The notes: generated from the sequence alone by a model not told the origin. A DNA stretch of 64,000 nt from Nocardia niigatensis NBRC 100131 (GCF_000308655.1 NZ_BAGC01000108.1:58031-122030); one strand, 5' to 3'; counted from the stretch's first letter, positions 16,496 to 25,227 are shown. A program made the numbers and translations.

Positions 16496-17861
16496 GAGCG
16501 GGGACCTTCTGTTCGAGCAGGGGGGCGACGCGGTCTCGCGAACGGTACGCCCAGTCGGTATTGGCGGCGACGCCGAGCGCGGTGACCGCGGCGGCGAAAC
16601 CGGTGATGGTCCACCACAATCCCGCGCCCGTGAGCGCACCACACAGTGCCACACCGAGACTCACGCCGACCTGGCGGCTGGTCGACGCCACCGCGGACGC
16701 CGCACCCGCGCGATCGAGCGGCATGCCGCTGACCGCGGTGGTGGTAATCGGCGCGTTCACCATGCCGAAGCCGATGCCGAACAGCGTGAAGGTGACGATC
16801 AGCTGCCAGATCGGGGTGTCCGGGTGCAGCAGGGTGAGGCCGATCGCGGCCACGGCCATCAGGACACCGGCGGCCAGCAGCGAGGGCCGGGTGCCGTAGC
16901 GGCCCACCAGCCGCCCCGACAGCGGCGAGAAGAACAGCATGCCCAGCGCCATCGGCAGGTACAGCAGGCCGGTGTGCACGGCCGAGAAGTGCCGGTTCCC
17001 TTGCAGATACAGCGACATGTCGAACAGGAACGCGCCCAGCGCCGCGAACGAGCAGACCGCGATGACGGTGGCCGAGGAGAACGGGAAGCTGCGGAAGAAC
17101 CGCAGATCGATGAACGGCGACGGATGCCGCGACTCGTGCCGGACGAACCCCGCCAGCGCGAGCGCCGACACCACGAATACCGCGGGTTCCCGCTCGATCA
17201 GCCCGAACACCAGCGTGAACAACACCACGATGACCAGCGCCTGCCCGATCGGATCCATCCCGCGCGGATTCGCCGACTTCGATTCCGGCACATACACGGT
17301 GGTCAACGCCAACGCGACCGCCACGATCGGCAGATTGATCCAGAACACCGACTGCCACCCCAGACTGTCGATCAGCGCCCCACCGACCATCGGCCCCAGC
17401 GCCGTCGAGATCCCGACCACCGCACCCCACACACCGACCGCCCGAGCCCGCTCCACCCCGCCGGTGAAAGTGGTCGTAATGATCGACATGGCAACGGGAT
17501 TCAGCATCGACCCGCCAACCGCCTGCACGAACCGCGCCCCGATCAACACCTCGATACTCGGCGCGATACTGCACAGCAGCGACCCCAGCGCGAAGGTGAG
17601 CAGCCCGATCCGGAACACCCGCTTACGCCCGAAGCGGTCCGCGGCCGCACCCGACAGCATGAGCAGACTGGCGAGCGTGAGCGTGTAAACGTCGACGATC
17701 CACTGCAGCCGCGACAGCGGCGCCCCCAGATCATGGCGAATCGTGGGAATCGCGACATTCACGATGGTCGCGTCCATGGACGAGATCAGCAGACTCAAAC
17801 AGCAGGTGACCAGAATGATCGTCTTCCTGCGCTCGCTCAGCCCCTCAACAGTTGTAAGCAC
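16485..17861 (-). CDS. DHA2-type MFS drug efflux transporter
   Basis: A 458-residue transporter with about 14 membrane helices. Motif C-like and antiporter signatures are visible: MDATIVNVAIPTI in helix 1, the loop GAAADRFGRKRVF, and GPMVGGALID. This matches the EmrB/QacA proton-driven drug export family. The GTG start at 17861 sits inside an inverted repeat and has no ribosome site, so the message may be leaderless. It is the first gene of a pair with a MarR regulator. Confidence 0.9.
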   Translation of the reverse strand: MLTTVEGLSERRKTIILVTCCLSLLISSMDATIVNVAIPTIRHDLGAPLSRLQWIVDVYTLTLASLLMLSGAAADRFGRKRVFRIGLLTFALGSLLCSIAPSIEVLIGARFVQAVGGSMLNPVAMSIITTTFTGGVERARAVGVWGAVVGISTALGPMVGGALIDSLGWQSVFWINLPIVAVALALTTVYVPESKSANPRGMDPIGQALVIVVLFTLVFGLIEREPAVFVVSALALAGFVRHESRHPSPFIDLRFFRSFPFSSATVIAVCSFAALGAFLFDMSLYLQGNRHFSAVHTGLLYLPMALGMLFFSPLSGRLVGRYGTRPSLLAAGVLMAVAAIGLTLLHPDTPIWQLIVTFTLFGIGFGMVNAPITTTAVSGMPLDRAGAASAVASTSRQVGVSLGVALCGALTGAGLWWTITGFAAAVTALGVAANTDWAYRSRDRVAPLLEQKVPAHAG

Positions 17862-17884
17862 ACAACGATTGTGAATACACAACT
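17850..17884. promoter_or_regulatory. Operator of the MFS-marR unit
   Basis: Two nested inverted repeats: CACAA-CGA-TTGTG at 17861-17873 and outer arms AGTTGT (17850-17855) with ACAACT (17879-17884). Repeats of TTGT/ACAA are typical MarR targets. The element overlaps the translation start, so binding would block both promoter and message start. Assignment to the MarR protein encoded in the same operon is inference. Confidence 0.65.
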
Positions 17885-18434
17885 GTCACGAGGCAAGGCC
17901 CCGGACGAATGGCGCAGGTCACATGTGAAGACAGGCGATGGTTGCCACAGACCGCTGAGTAGCGTGACGGTTCTCGTATCCGGCCGTCACCGGCCGATAA
18001 TCACACCCAGCCGCACCCACGCACGGCCGAGCCGAGATAGGCCCCGAACTTCACGGAGACTGGGCGTATCCGGCCCGCGCTCGAGCCGGAAGGTCTGGGC
18101 CCCAGCAGAAATCACAGGCTGGGACCCGGACCTACTCGCAGACCGAGGCGGATTCGCGATTGCGCCTCAGGGTCGGCCCCGCCGCTGCACCGCGGGGCCG
18201 GCCGAGGCTGCGCGCGGATGCCTCCAGCCGCCGCACTTGGCAAACCATTGCTCTGCATACCGCGTCGGCAGGGTAGTGAGCTGAGACACGGTTGTTCGTC
18301 GTGGAATGTGTTCTGCCAGCTCGAATGTCGATGACGGTCACACTGTTCCGCCTTCGAGAGTTTGCGTTGCCACGGACTTGCCTCGAAGCTGAGAGCGTTC
18401 CGAATGTGTTGGCGCACTGGGTAGGTAGACAACG
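17885..18434. other. Intergenic region with no supported gene
   Basis: About 550 bases between the divergent MFS and kshA units. It must hold both promoters. No KstR-like palindrome was seen before kshA. A GC-rich inverted stretch (CCCCGC around CACCG, near 18178-18200) may form a hairpin. No convincing gene. Confidence 0.4.
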
Positions 18435-19592
18435 ATGGTCACGACTCCACCGAAACACACGTCCAGTGTTCGTCAGATCGATGTGGGCGATGCGCCTGCG
18501 CGGTTCGCGCGGGGGTGGCACTGCCTGGGTCTGGCGGCGGTGTTCCGGGACGGGAAACCGCATGCGAGAGAAGCTTTCGGGACCAAGCTGGTCGTGTGGG
18601 CCGATCAAGCAGGTGAGCTGCATGTACTGGACGCTTACTGTCGTCACCTCGGCGGCGACCTGTCACGGGGCGAGGTCAAGAACGGCGACATCGCCTGCCC
18701 ATTCCATGATTGGCGTTGGAACGGCGCGGGCAAGTGCACCGACATCCCGTATGCGCGGCGGGTGCCTCCCCTGGCCCGCACCCGCGCCTGGACCACGCTC
18801 GAGCGCAATGGTCAACTGTTCGTCTGGCACGACCACGAAAACAACCCGCCCACACCGGAAGTCACCATCCCACTGATCGAGGGCCCCTGCCTCGCAGACG
18901 GTGGCCACAGCGACGAGTGGACCCCGTGGACATGGAACTCACTGCTGATCGAGGGCGCGCACTGCCGCGAGATCGTCGACAACATCGTGGACATGGCCCA
19001 CTTCTTCTACATCCACTACGCGTTCCCGGTCCACTTCAAGAACGTCTTCGAAGGCCACGTCGCCACGCAGTACCTGACGACCAAGCCCCGTACCGACATC
19101 GGGTTCGCCGCCGAATACGGTGACACCGTACTCATCTCGGAAGCCTCCTACTTCGGGCCGTCGTACATGATCAACCCACTGCGCAACAGCTTCGGCGGCT
19201 TCGAGGTCGAAAGCGTCCTGGTCAACTGCCACTACCCGGTCAGCCACGACTCGTTCGTCCTGCAGTGGGGCATGACCCTGCACAAGCCCGCCGGAATACC
19301 CGACGACGCCGCCGACATGCTGGTAGCCAAGATGGAGGAGGGAATCAGCGCCGGTTTCCTCCAGGACGTGGAGATCTGGAAACACAAATCCAAGATCGAC
19401 AACCCGCTGCTCTGCGAGGAAGACGGCCCCGTCTACCACCTGCGTCGCTGGTACGAGCAGTTCTATGTGGACGTCGCCGACATCGACCCGAAATCGGTGC
19501 AGCGCTTGGAATTCGAAGTCGACACCACCAAAGCCAACTCCGCATGGGAGGTCGAGGTCGCCGAGAACCTGTCCAAGCGCGCGGAACTGTAA
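18435..19592 (+). CDS. kshA: 3-ketosteroid-9-alpha-monooxygenase, oxygenase component
   Basis: A 385-residue Rieske oxygenase. The 2Fe-2S cluster is held by Cys69-x-His71 and Cys88-x-x-His91; the mononuclear iron site is Asp186 (bridging), His189, His194 and Asp311. The fingerprint IVDNIVDMAHFFYIHYAFP is specific to KshA, which hydroxylates C9 of 3-ketosteroids and so opens ring B during sterol catabolism. It needs the KshB reductase, not present in this window. Directly downstream is only a broken oxidoreductase gene, so this copy stands outside a sterol cluster. Confidence 0.93.
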   Translation: MVTTPPKHTSSVRQIDVGDAPARFARGWHCLGLAAVFRDGKPHAREAFGTKLVVWADQAGELHVLDAYCRHLGGDLSRGEVKNGDIACPFHDWRWNGAGKCTDIPYARRVPPLARTRAWTTLERNGQLFVWHDHENNPPTPEVTIPLIEGPCLADGGHSDEWTPWTWNSLLIEGAHCREIVDNIVDMAHFFYIHYAFPVHFKNVFEGHVATQYLTTKPRTDIGFAAEYGDTVLISEASYFGPSYMINPLRNSFGGFEVESVLVNCHYPVSHDSFVLQWGMTLHKPAGIPDDAADMLVAKMEEGISAGFLQDVEIWKHKSKIDNPLLCEEDGPVYHLRRWYEQFYVDVADIDPKSVQRLEFEVDTTKANSAWEVEVAENLSKRAEL

Positions 19593-19597
19593 CCCGC

Positions 19598-19985
19598 TTC
19601 GACTGCTGGCCTGCGGCGCCACCGCCTCGATCACTGTGCACGGCGGTAACGGGCCTGCCCGGGACGGATTCCTGCTCGAGCTCGTCGGCAGTGACGGCAC
19701 GTTGACTGCCACCCCCACCCAGCCCGGGACATTCATCCACTGGGACGACTGGAATATCCGGATCGACGACGAGGTGCCGGCCGTGCCCGACACCTATCGC
19801 ACGGTCCCGGCGAGCGTCCAGTCCGGCCCACCGGCCAACGTTACAGCCCTCTATCAGGAGGTCGCGCGGGCCAGGCCGCAGGTCGTCAGCCGTATCCCAG
19901 CTTCGAGACCGCCCTGCGCCATCACCAGCTGCTCGCGGCCATCGAACAGTCCGCAGCCGATGGACTTGTCCGACCCGTCCCGTAG
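19598..19985 (+). pseudogene. C-terminal relic of a Gfo/Idh/MocA-family oxidoreductase
   Basis: One frame reads LLACGATASITVHGGNG through FIHWDDWNIRIDDE and ALYQEVARA. After a frameshift near 19878 a second frame continues GRQPYPSFETALRHHQLLAA to a normal stop at 19983-19985. Together these form the C-terminal half of a GFO/IDH/MocA sugar-type dehydrogenase, whose domain ends typically in P-S-F-E-x-A-L-x-x-H. The nucleotide-binding half is missing. It abuts kshA, only a few bases from its stop. Confidence 0.7.
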
Positions 19986-20019
19986 TCGAGACGTCGCGCG
20001 GAATCGACCGCCCCGGCCT

Positions 20020-20093
20020 CTGCCCGCTCACAGCCGGCAGATAGAGCCTGTCTGCGATCCTGGCGGCCGGAGGTTCGAATCCTGGCGGGCAGG
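20020..20093 (+). pseudogene. tRNA-like relic
   Basis: The ends form a perfect seven-base-pair acceptor (CTGCCCG with CGGGCAG), a D-arm-like GCTC...GATAGAGC and a T-arm-like AGGTTCGAATCCT are present at the right distances (about 74 bases overall). But the anticodon and T stems are poorly paired and the bases between acceptor and D-arm are missing. It looks like a degenerate tRNA rather than a working one. No amino acid can be assigned safely. Confidence 0.4.
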
Positions 20094-20113
20094 TTGCGGA
20101 ATACTCACGCCCG

Positions 20114-21499
20114 CTATGACATCCGGGAAAGTGATGCCGCGGGCGCGCCCGATGGCGACCGATTCAGCTTGCTCAGCGCGATACGAGTGCCGGTCGGGGA
20201 CGCTGCCGTTCTGGTCATGCCGCGGCGGTCGTAGAGGTAGGTCGTGGTGATGCCCAGCGTGATGCCGAACGCCAGGCCGAGCAGCGACATCCACAGTCCT
20301 CGCGACAGACCGGCGGCGAGGCGAGCGTCGAAGTAGGAAATGGCCCGGATGCCCAGATAGACCTGTCGCATCGGCTCGAAATGCGACAGCCACGCGATAG
20401 GTCTGGGCGTCTCCTCCACCGGGATCGTGCCGCCTGTCGAGGGCAGGCCCAGGACGACGAACAGCACCAGGTTCACCAGCAAGCCAGCGGTGCCCAAGGC
20501 CGCCAGCACCGACAGGGCGGTGACACCGACCGCGGCGATGACCAGGGCGCTGTAGAGGAACAGGGCGAGTGCGTGCGGGTCGGGCACGCCCAGCCACGCT
20601 CCGACAGCCAGCAAGATGGCCGAGGCGACCGGCGCCACCGCCAGCATTGTCAGCCATTTGTAGATCAGGGTGCGGAGGCGGGAAATCGGCACGGACGGCA
20701 GGTGCGCGAACCACGGGCCGTACTCGGTGGGAGTGAAACCGAGACCGGCGTCGACCATCGTATGGATGATCATGGCGCCGATGAATCCGGCCAAGACCAG
20801 TGTCAGCGCGTAGAAGAACGCCGACAGACCTTGTCCGGTGCCGCTGGCGAGCGGACGGTGCGGTACAACCACCACCTTGATCGGCTGGTCCAGGGCGAGA
20901 CGGGCGGCTCCGGTCAATTCGGTTGCGGGAGCACCATTGTGCGAGTTCAGCGTGGCGGTCACGGTGTCGGAGAGCTGTCGTCCGACCGAGGTGTTCACCG
21001 CGGTGAGCGCTCGATCGGCGATGCGCGTCACCGTGGCGGTCGCGTAGGGCCCGATCCTCGGATTGGTCTCGACGGTCAGGATCGGCCGCTCGACATCACC
21101 GGGGACCACCCCGGACGCGGCGAGGATGCCGAGCCGTTTGGTGAAATCGCTGGGAATGACGATGGCGCCGAACACTTTCCCGTCATCCATCAGCAGGCCC
21201 GCCTCGTTGGCCCCGACCAAACGCAACCGCACTTCGGCGGCCGGGATCGAACTCGACAGCGCACTGCTGATCTGATCGCCGACATTCGTCGGCTTCCCGT
21301 CGATCACATCTCCTTCGTCCGAGTTGACCAGAGCGATCGGGAAGTCGTGCAGATTGGCCTCCGGGTCGGCCGCATAGGCCAGATACATCGCGCCCAGTAC
21401 CGCGATGAGCACCGCGATCACCACCGCCGGGTTGAACCAGACCCACCACACCCGCGCCCGGTTCGCAGGGCTCCGCGGGGCGTCATCGCGCGTATTCAT
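20114..21499 (-). CDS. DUF3533/YhgE-Pip-like membrane protein
   Basis: A 461-residue protein with one N-terminal helix (about residues 22-44), a large outside-facing domain (45-215) containing FPIALVNSDEGDV, and five or six C-terminal helices (225-430). This is the layout of the YhgE/Pip and DUF3533 proteins, related to ABC-2 permeases and phage-infection or secretion proteins. The ATG at 21499 follows GGGAGGACAG. The last 30 residues are hydrophilic and Ser/Arg-rich. Export of a lipid or protein is possible but unproven; it stands alone. Confidence 0.8.
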   Translation of the reverse strand: MNTRDDAPRSPANRARVWWVWFNPAVVIAVLIAVLGAMYLAYAADPEANLHDFPIALVNSDEGDVIDGKPTNVGDQISSALSSSIPAAEVRLRLVGANEAGLLMDDGKVFGAIVIPSDFTKRLGILAASGVVPGDVERPILTVETNPRIGPYATATVTRIADRALTAVNTSVGRQLSDTVTATLNSHNGAPATELTGAARLALDQPIKVVVVPHRPLASGTGQGLSAFFYALTLVLAGFIGAMIIHTMVDAGLGFTPTEYGPWFAHLPSVPISRLRTLIYKWLTMLAVAPVASAILLAVGAWLGVPDPHALALFLYSALVIAAVGVTALSVLAALGTAGLLVNLVLFVVLGLPSTGGTIPVEETPRPIAWLSHFEPMRQVYLGIRAISYFDARLAAGLSRGLWMSLLGLAFGITLGITTTYLYDRRGMTRTAASPTGTRIALSKLNRSPSGAPAASLSRMS

Positions 21500-22166
21500 C
21501 TGTCGTCCTCCCATCAGCGCTGGTCCGCACCAGCGCCTTTCACGATCGTTTCCGCACCGGCGCGGCACCCAGTGCCGGACGTCACCGCGCGAGAGGACCA
21601 AAGCCGCGACATACCAATCGCTCTCAGCGCTACGACCGCTGCCCCAGTGGCCGACAACACTGTTCCGGCCAACTCGCGGGTGGACACTGAACTGACGACA
21701 GCGGCTCCATCGCGCCCTGGACTCACGGCGCGCCCATGACTTCCAGGTCCGCAACCGGACGTCACCCGGCTGTCCTCGTTCGTGTGGCCCATCTCGGCCT
21801 GGACGGGCACAACGCGTTCCGTCTGCCCGATTCGGGGGCGGCCATCAGCCGTGGAGAGCAGCACTGAGCATCAACACGATTCAGTCCTCGACCAGAGCAT
21901 CCGAGTCCCGCGGCGGCTGTCAGAGCAGCACACCGACTCCCTGCCACTCCGCCGCGCGGTTCGTTCTCTACACCCGCAACTGCCTGACGTCCATGACCCT
22001 CGCCGTCACCAACTCCAGGCCCTCACCGGCGAACTGCTTTGCCAGGCAGCGGATTTGGCGGCGCTGGCTGGCGAGCACCTGCACGGCGCCATCCCTGGCG
22101 AAAGACCTGTACCGCCAACGCACCCCCTTGTCCGGAAGGGCGTGGCAGGTATATGTGTTCGACCGG
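21500..22166. other. Intergenic region with no supported gene
   Basis: About 670 bases between two minus-strand units. Several frames are open but none has a recognisable protein or ribosome site. The bases 21910-22195 have a moderately coding-like composition on the plus strand (an Ala/Leu-rich helix phrase, LQALTGELLCQAADLAALAG), which might be an undetected relic. Confidence 0.35.
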
Positions 22167-22637
22167 TCAGGCCGACAACACGCGGTGAGAGCTGACCGCT
22201 CTGCGGGTGTGTGGCTGCGGGGTGCAGGCGGCGGAGATCGTGTCAGTGAGTACCAGGCCGTGCGCCGGGACGCAGACTTCGAAGAGCCGGTCGACGCAGC
22301 GAGCTCCGGCGACCACTCGCAGAACTCTGCGGCGCCGGCAGGCCAGTGCCTGTGCGTCGAGCACGGCCTTCAGCCCCGAGACGCTGAAGAAGGTCAGCCG
22401 CGACAGGTCCACCACCACCAACCGGGGACCCACGGTGAGGGCATGCCCGAGATGTTCGCGGAACACCTCGACCGTGTTGTAGTCGATCTCGCCGGTGACG
22501 GTCATTACCGTTATCGACGGCGAGGGCGTGCTGTAGGCGACTCCGAGCTGGGTGGATCCACACCAGTCGGCTTTCGCCGATCCACCAGCGACGATGAACG
22601 AATTCGGCATCAGGATCAGATCCTTGTCCGGTTGCAT
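22167..22637 (-). CDS. STAS domain protein (anti-sigma factor antagonist type)
   Basis: A 156-residue protein whose residues 30-135 form a STAS domain: VMTVTGEIDYNTVEVFREHL, then VVVDLSRLTFFSVSGLKAVL. The D-x-S-x-x-x-F-x-x-S-x-G-L signature is that of SpoIIAA-like antagonists, in which the second Ser is phosphorylated by an anti-sigma kinase. No kinase or sigma gene is nearby. It is the last gene of a run of five minus-strand genes. The ATG at 22637 was chosen for its position before the domain; its ribosome site is weak. Confidence 0.8.
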   Translation of the reverse strand: MQPDKDLILMPNSFIVAGGSAKADWCGSTQLGVAYSTPSPSITVMTVTGEIDYNTVEVFREHLGHALTVGPRLVVVDLSRLTFFSVSGLKAVLDAQALACRRRRVLRVVAGARCVDRLFEVCVPAHGLVLTDTISAACTPQPHTRRAVSSHRVLSA

Positions 22638-22719
22638 ACGACACCCGCAAAGAGAAGAGACGGCCGTATTGCGTATCGCCCGCACCGAGAGACCCGGGCG
22701 CAGACTGGGCTGCTGGTTT

Positions 22720-23361
22720 TCAACCGTGAAAACGGGGTACCCAAGATGGCGGTGAGATACACCCGTGACCTCCCCCACAGAGATTGCGGTCGTCATTGCG
22801 GGTCGGGCACGTCAGCCCGGCAGATCCACAGATCCCCGCCTCCAACTGAGCCAGGCGTGGATCGCAGTCCGGCAAGAGCGTGCGCGGCGAGTCTCCAACG
22901 AGCCGACCCCTCGTCGCGCAGGCACTTCGATCCTTCCCCCATACCGCGCGGCGCTGCTGCAGCCACAGCTCGGTATCCGGAGGACAGCGATCGGTGCGAT
23001 GCGACAACCGCTGCGCGAAGCTTTCCGTCCACGCCGCCGATTCCGAATCCTCGCTGGGCTGGCCTGCGCGCTGCCCCGGACTGTTCGCGGCGACCCCACG
23101 CTGCTTCGCCTCACCCGGGCGGGCCTGCAGCGCCAGCAGCCGCACACTCCAGGAGACATACGCCTCCACGTTCATCCCCGCGCACTCGGCTGCATCGCTG
23201 AGCGTGAGCCAGTCGTCCTCGCCCACCGTCACCACAATCCCTGCTGACCATCCCACCAACGCTGAACCTCGGCCTGCCATAACCATCCACATATGTTCGG
23301 AAAACGATCGGGTGCAAGGTGATGCGGTCGGTGTGCCCCGCAGGTCTCGCCGAAAATGCAA
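22720..23361 (-). CDS. Protein of unknown function with an HTH-like central segment
   Basis: A 213-residue protein not recognised as a known family. The section LTLSDAAECAGMNVEAYVSW (about residues 52-71) looks like a short DNA-binding helix pair; the rest is hydrophilic, with several Cys and Arg. Codons end mostly in G or C, supporting a real gene. The TTG at 23361 has an AGGAG site five bases upstream; an internal ATG at 23286 is the alternative start. It is cotranscribed with the genes before and after it. Confidence 0.5.
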   Translation of the reverse strand: MHFRRDLRGTPTASPCTRSFSEHMWMVMAGRGSALVGWSAGIVVTVGEDDWLTLSDAAECAGMNVEAYVSWSVRLLALQARPGEAKQRGVAANSPGQRAGQPSEDSESAAWTESFAQRLSHRTDRCPPDTELWLQQRRAVWGKDRSACATRGRLVGDSPRTLLPDCDPRLAQLEAGICGSAGLTCPTRNDDRNLCGGGHGCISPPSWVPRFHG

Positions 23362-23397
23362 CGAAGCTCCTGCGCGGCCCCCGCGGGCGTGGCCGGG

Positions 23398-23637
23398 TCA
23401 GCGATGGGTGGCGCTTCGGGCGGGTCTGGATCGGGGCAGGTGGGGGTTTCGGGCCCGGGGGTGGCGCGGGTCGGGGGATCGGGGGACCGCGGGGTCGGCG
23501 GGCATGGCGGGGCCCATGATCGTGTCCCACCACGGGCGTAGGTGACTGGGTTCGGGCCAGTACACCACCAGGGTGTCGGGTTCGCTGCGGATGCTGGGGG
23601 CCGGGGTGTGGTCGCTGCCGGCGATAGCGGTGGTCAC
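23398..23637 (-). CDS. Small protein of unknown function
   Basis: A 79-residue protein, with an ordered-looking N-terminal half (DTLVVYWPEPSHLRPWWDTI) and a Pro/Arg-rich basic tail. The GTG at 23637 has a GGAGAACC site and lies 33 bases after the stop of the cold-shock-type gene, so it belongs to the same transcript. Function unknown. Confidence 0.5.
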   Translation of the reverse strand: MTTAIAGSDHTPAPSIRSEPDTLVVYWPEPSHLRPWWDTIMGPAMPADPAVPRSPDPRHPRARNPHLPRSRPARSATHR

Positions 23638-23670
23638 GGAGGTTCTCCGATCTGGGTGTGTTGGCCGGTG

Positions 23671-24018
23671 TCAGGCCGCGCGAGCGCGGCAACGGGATCG
23701 GCGCAGTGCCGTACCTGGTGTGCGGTGGTGGTGGCCGGCAATGGTGTGGGGGTAGGGAATGACGCGGGTGGCTTCGGGTCCGCGCCCGCTGTCGGTGGCG
23801 GTGTAGATGACGGGTTGTCCGGCGGTGAGGTTCTTGTAGCCGGGGACGTCGATCACGCTGTAGTCGACGAACACCGCCGGGCCGGTGTCGGGGGTGAGGA
23901 ACCCGAATCCCTTCGCGGCGTCGAACCATCCCACCCGGGCGCGATGCCAGCGGGGCAGGATTGCGTCCGGGTGAGTGCTGGTGTGTGCGTGGTCAATAGG
24001 CGAGGCAGTCGTAGTCAT
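23671..24018 (-). CDS. Divergent cold-shock-domain protein
   Basis: A 115-residue protein. Residues 30-90 follow the cold-shock fold: GWFDAAKGFGFLTPD contains RNP1 (KGFGF), but RNP2 reads VFVDYS rather than VFVHFS. Flanking tails of about 28 residues before and 25 basic residues after are not found in ordinary CspA proteins, which are about 67 residues. It probably binds single-stranded nucleic acid. Its ATG overlaps the preceding gene by 26 bases and has no ribosome site, implying coupled translation. Confidence 0.75.
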   Translation of the reverse strand: MTTTASPIDHAHTSTHPDAILPRWHRARVGWFDAAKGFGFLTPDTGPAVFVDYSVIDVPGYKNLTAGQPVIYTATDSGRGPEATRVIPYPHTIAGHHHRTPGTALRRSRCRARAA

Positions 24019-24211
24019 CGCGGGGTTGGGGGGTGATCCAGTTCTGGTCGATATGGTCGGCGATATCGGCGGCGTCGAATACGGCGCGCACACGCTCGGC
24101 CAGTGGGTGCAGTGCGGTGGTGTCGGGGCCGAGTTCGCGGTCGTCGGCGTCGACGAGGGTGTGCTGTTCGGCGCGGTCGAGGTCGCTGCCGGCCGGAAAG
24201 ACAGCGGTCAT
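23993..24211 (-). CDS. Small acidic protein of unknown function
   Basis: A 72-residue acidic protein (rich in Asp and Ala, with one amphipathic helix near LHPLAERVRAVFDAADIADH). The ATG at 24211 has a strong AAAGGAG site. It is the first gene of the five-gene minus-strand run that includes the cold-shock-type and STAS genes. Not assigned to a known family. Confidence 0.6.
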   Translation of the reverse strand: MTAVFPAGSDLDRAEQHTLVDADDRELGPDTTALHPLAERVRAVFDAADIADHIDQNWITPQPRDDYDCLAY

Positions 24212-24268
24212 CGGTGGTCTCCTTTCCGCGCTGCGCGGACCGAGCGGTTGCCCGTAGGGAAGGGGGGC

Positions 24269-24308
24269 CGGGTGAGCCCGCAAGCATGCCGCTGAACGGG
24301 CTCACCCG
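24269..24308. repeat. Perfect 12-bp inverted repeat upstream of the five-gene run
   Basis: CGGGTGAGCCCG at 24269-24280 and CGGGCTCACCCG at 24297-24308 are exact reverse complements with a 16-base spacer. It lies about 58 bases before the first gene of the minus-strand run. It could be an operator for that run or a terminator-like hairpin in its leader. Confidence 0.6.
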
Positions 24309-24731
24309 TCGATGGAGGGGGATCTCGAACTGTGTGATGCGAGTAGGTGTCTCACCGTGGGGGCGGTATCACAGTGCCTGCTGCTGCCACGTGCGGTGGC
24401 CGGGCGCCGCGTCGCGAACACGCGGGTCGGCGACGACGCGCTGCGAGGGTGCAGGCTCGGGGTCGACTGCCTGGCCCCCACGCGAGAACCACTGTGTCGC
24501 AAGGTCTGACAGGCATCACCTCACTTTCACAAGCTGGGTGACTATCGGGCGCAGCGCGCCGACTGGGGTGGGCCATCGACCTCGGCGGAGAACTCCTCGA
24601 TGTCGGGGTTCAACCCCGCAAACCCCGGCTCGAGCCACCACCGCCGCGCGGCCGATCTCCTGGTCGTCTCACCGATCGGGCTCATCATCACAGGACCCAC
24701 CACCTCTCCCGTGACGGCCGGGGCCGGAGCG
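24309..24731. other. Intergenic region with no supported gene
   Basis: About 420 bases between the inverted repeat and the hsp20 gene. No supported gene. The promoter of the five-gene run is expected at the left end. Confidence 0.4.
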
Positions 24732-25154
24732 TCAGACGTTGATGGCCTGACGGTCGGGCTCGGCGCGGGTGATCTCGATCTTGCGGGGTTTGGCCTTCTC
24801 CGCGACCGGAATCGACAGGCGCAGCACGCCGTCGCGGTAGTCGGCGCGAATCGCGTCGGTGTCGAGGTTGTCCCCCAGGAACAGCTGACGGGAGAACACG
24901 CCGCGGGTGCGTTCCGCGGCGATCATCGACCGGCGCGGATCCAGTTCCGGGCGTGAGGCCTTCACGGTCACCACATTGCGTTCGACATCCAGATCGAGAG
25001 AGTCCGGGTCGATGCCGGGCAGATCGAATTCCACGAAGAACTCATCACCCTCGCGCCAGGCGTCCATCGGCATCACGGCCGGACGCGCCGGCGTGCCGAA
25101 CACGGCCTGCGTCAAACGATCCAGGTCACGGAAGGGATCGGTACGCATCAGCAT
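24732..25154 (-). CDS. Hsp20/alpha-crystallin small heat-shock protein
   Basis: A 140-residue chaperone that would hold unfolding proteins in soluble oligomers. The alpha-crystallin domain spans about residues 25-125, with MDAWREGDEFFVEFDLPGI at the start, the phrase DGVLRLSIPV near the end and a C-terminal tail carrying a partial I-x-V-type motif (INV). The ATG at 25154 follows GGAGGTG; a GTG nine bases earlier is less likely. It is divergent from a MerR gene and its promoter overlaps a CIRCE element. Confidence 0.93.
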   Translation of the reverse strand: MLMRTDPFRDLDRLTQAVFGTPARPAVMPMDAWREGDEFFVEFDLPGIDPDSLDLDVERNVVTVKASRPELDPRRSMIAAERTRGVFSRQLFLGDNLDTDAIRADYRDGVLRLSIPVAEKAKPRKIEITRAEPDRQAINV

Positions 25155-25205
25155 GGTCGCCACCTCCGGTTCACTCCAATCTCGATCGAAGGAAATTCAG
25201 ATAAC

Positions 25206-25223
25206 CTCTGTCACCTGACAGAG
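25206..25223. promoter_or_regulatory. Palindrome in the hsp20 leader
   Basis: CTCTGTC-ACCT-GACAGAG is a perfect inverted repeat with seven-base arms, just downstream of the hsp20 -10 box. It may be the target of the neighbouring MerR protein, or a structured part of the hsp20 leader RNA. Direct function is not known. Confidence 0.5.
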
Positions 25224-25227
25224 ATAA

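Noticed and set aside
16056..18284. A 742-residue open frame on the plus strand
   Set aside because: It lies opposite the MFS and marR genes and consists of Arg/His/Gln-rich low-complexity sequence, typical of an antisense shadow in GC-rich DNA.
23111..23929. A 272-residue Pro/Arg/His-rich minus-strand frame
   Set aside because: It overlaps three better-supported frames and has the low complexity of a shadow.
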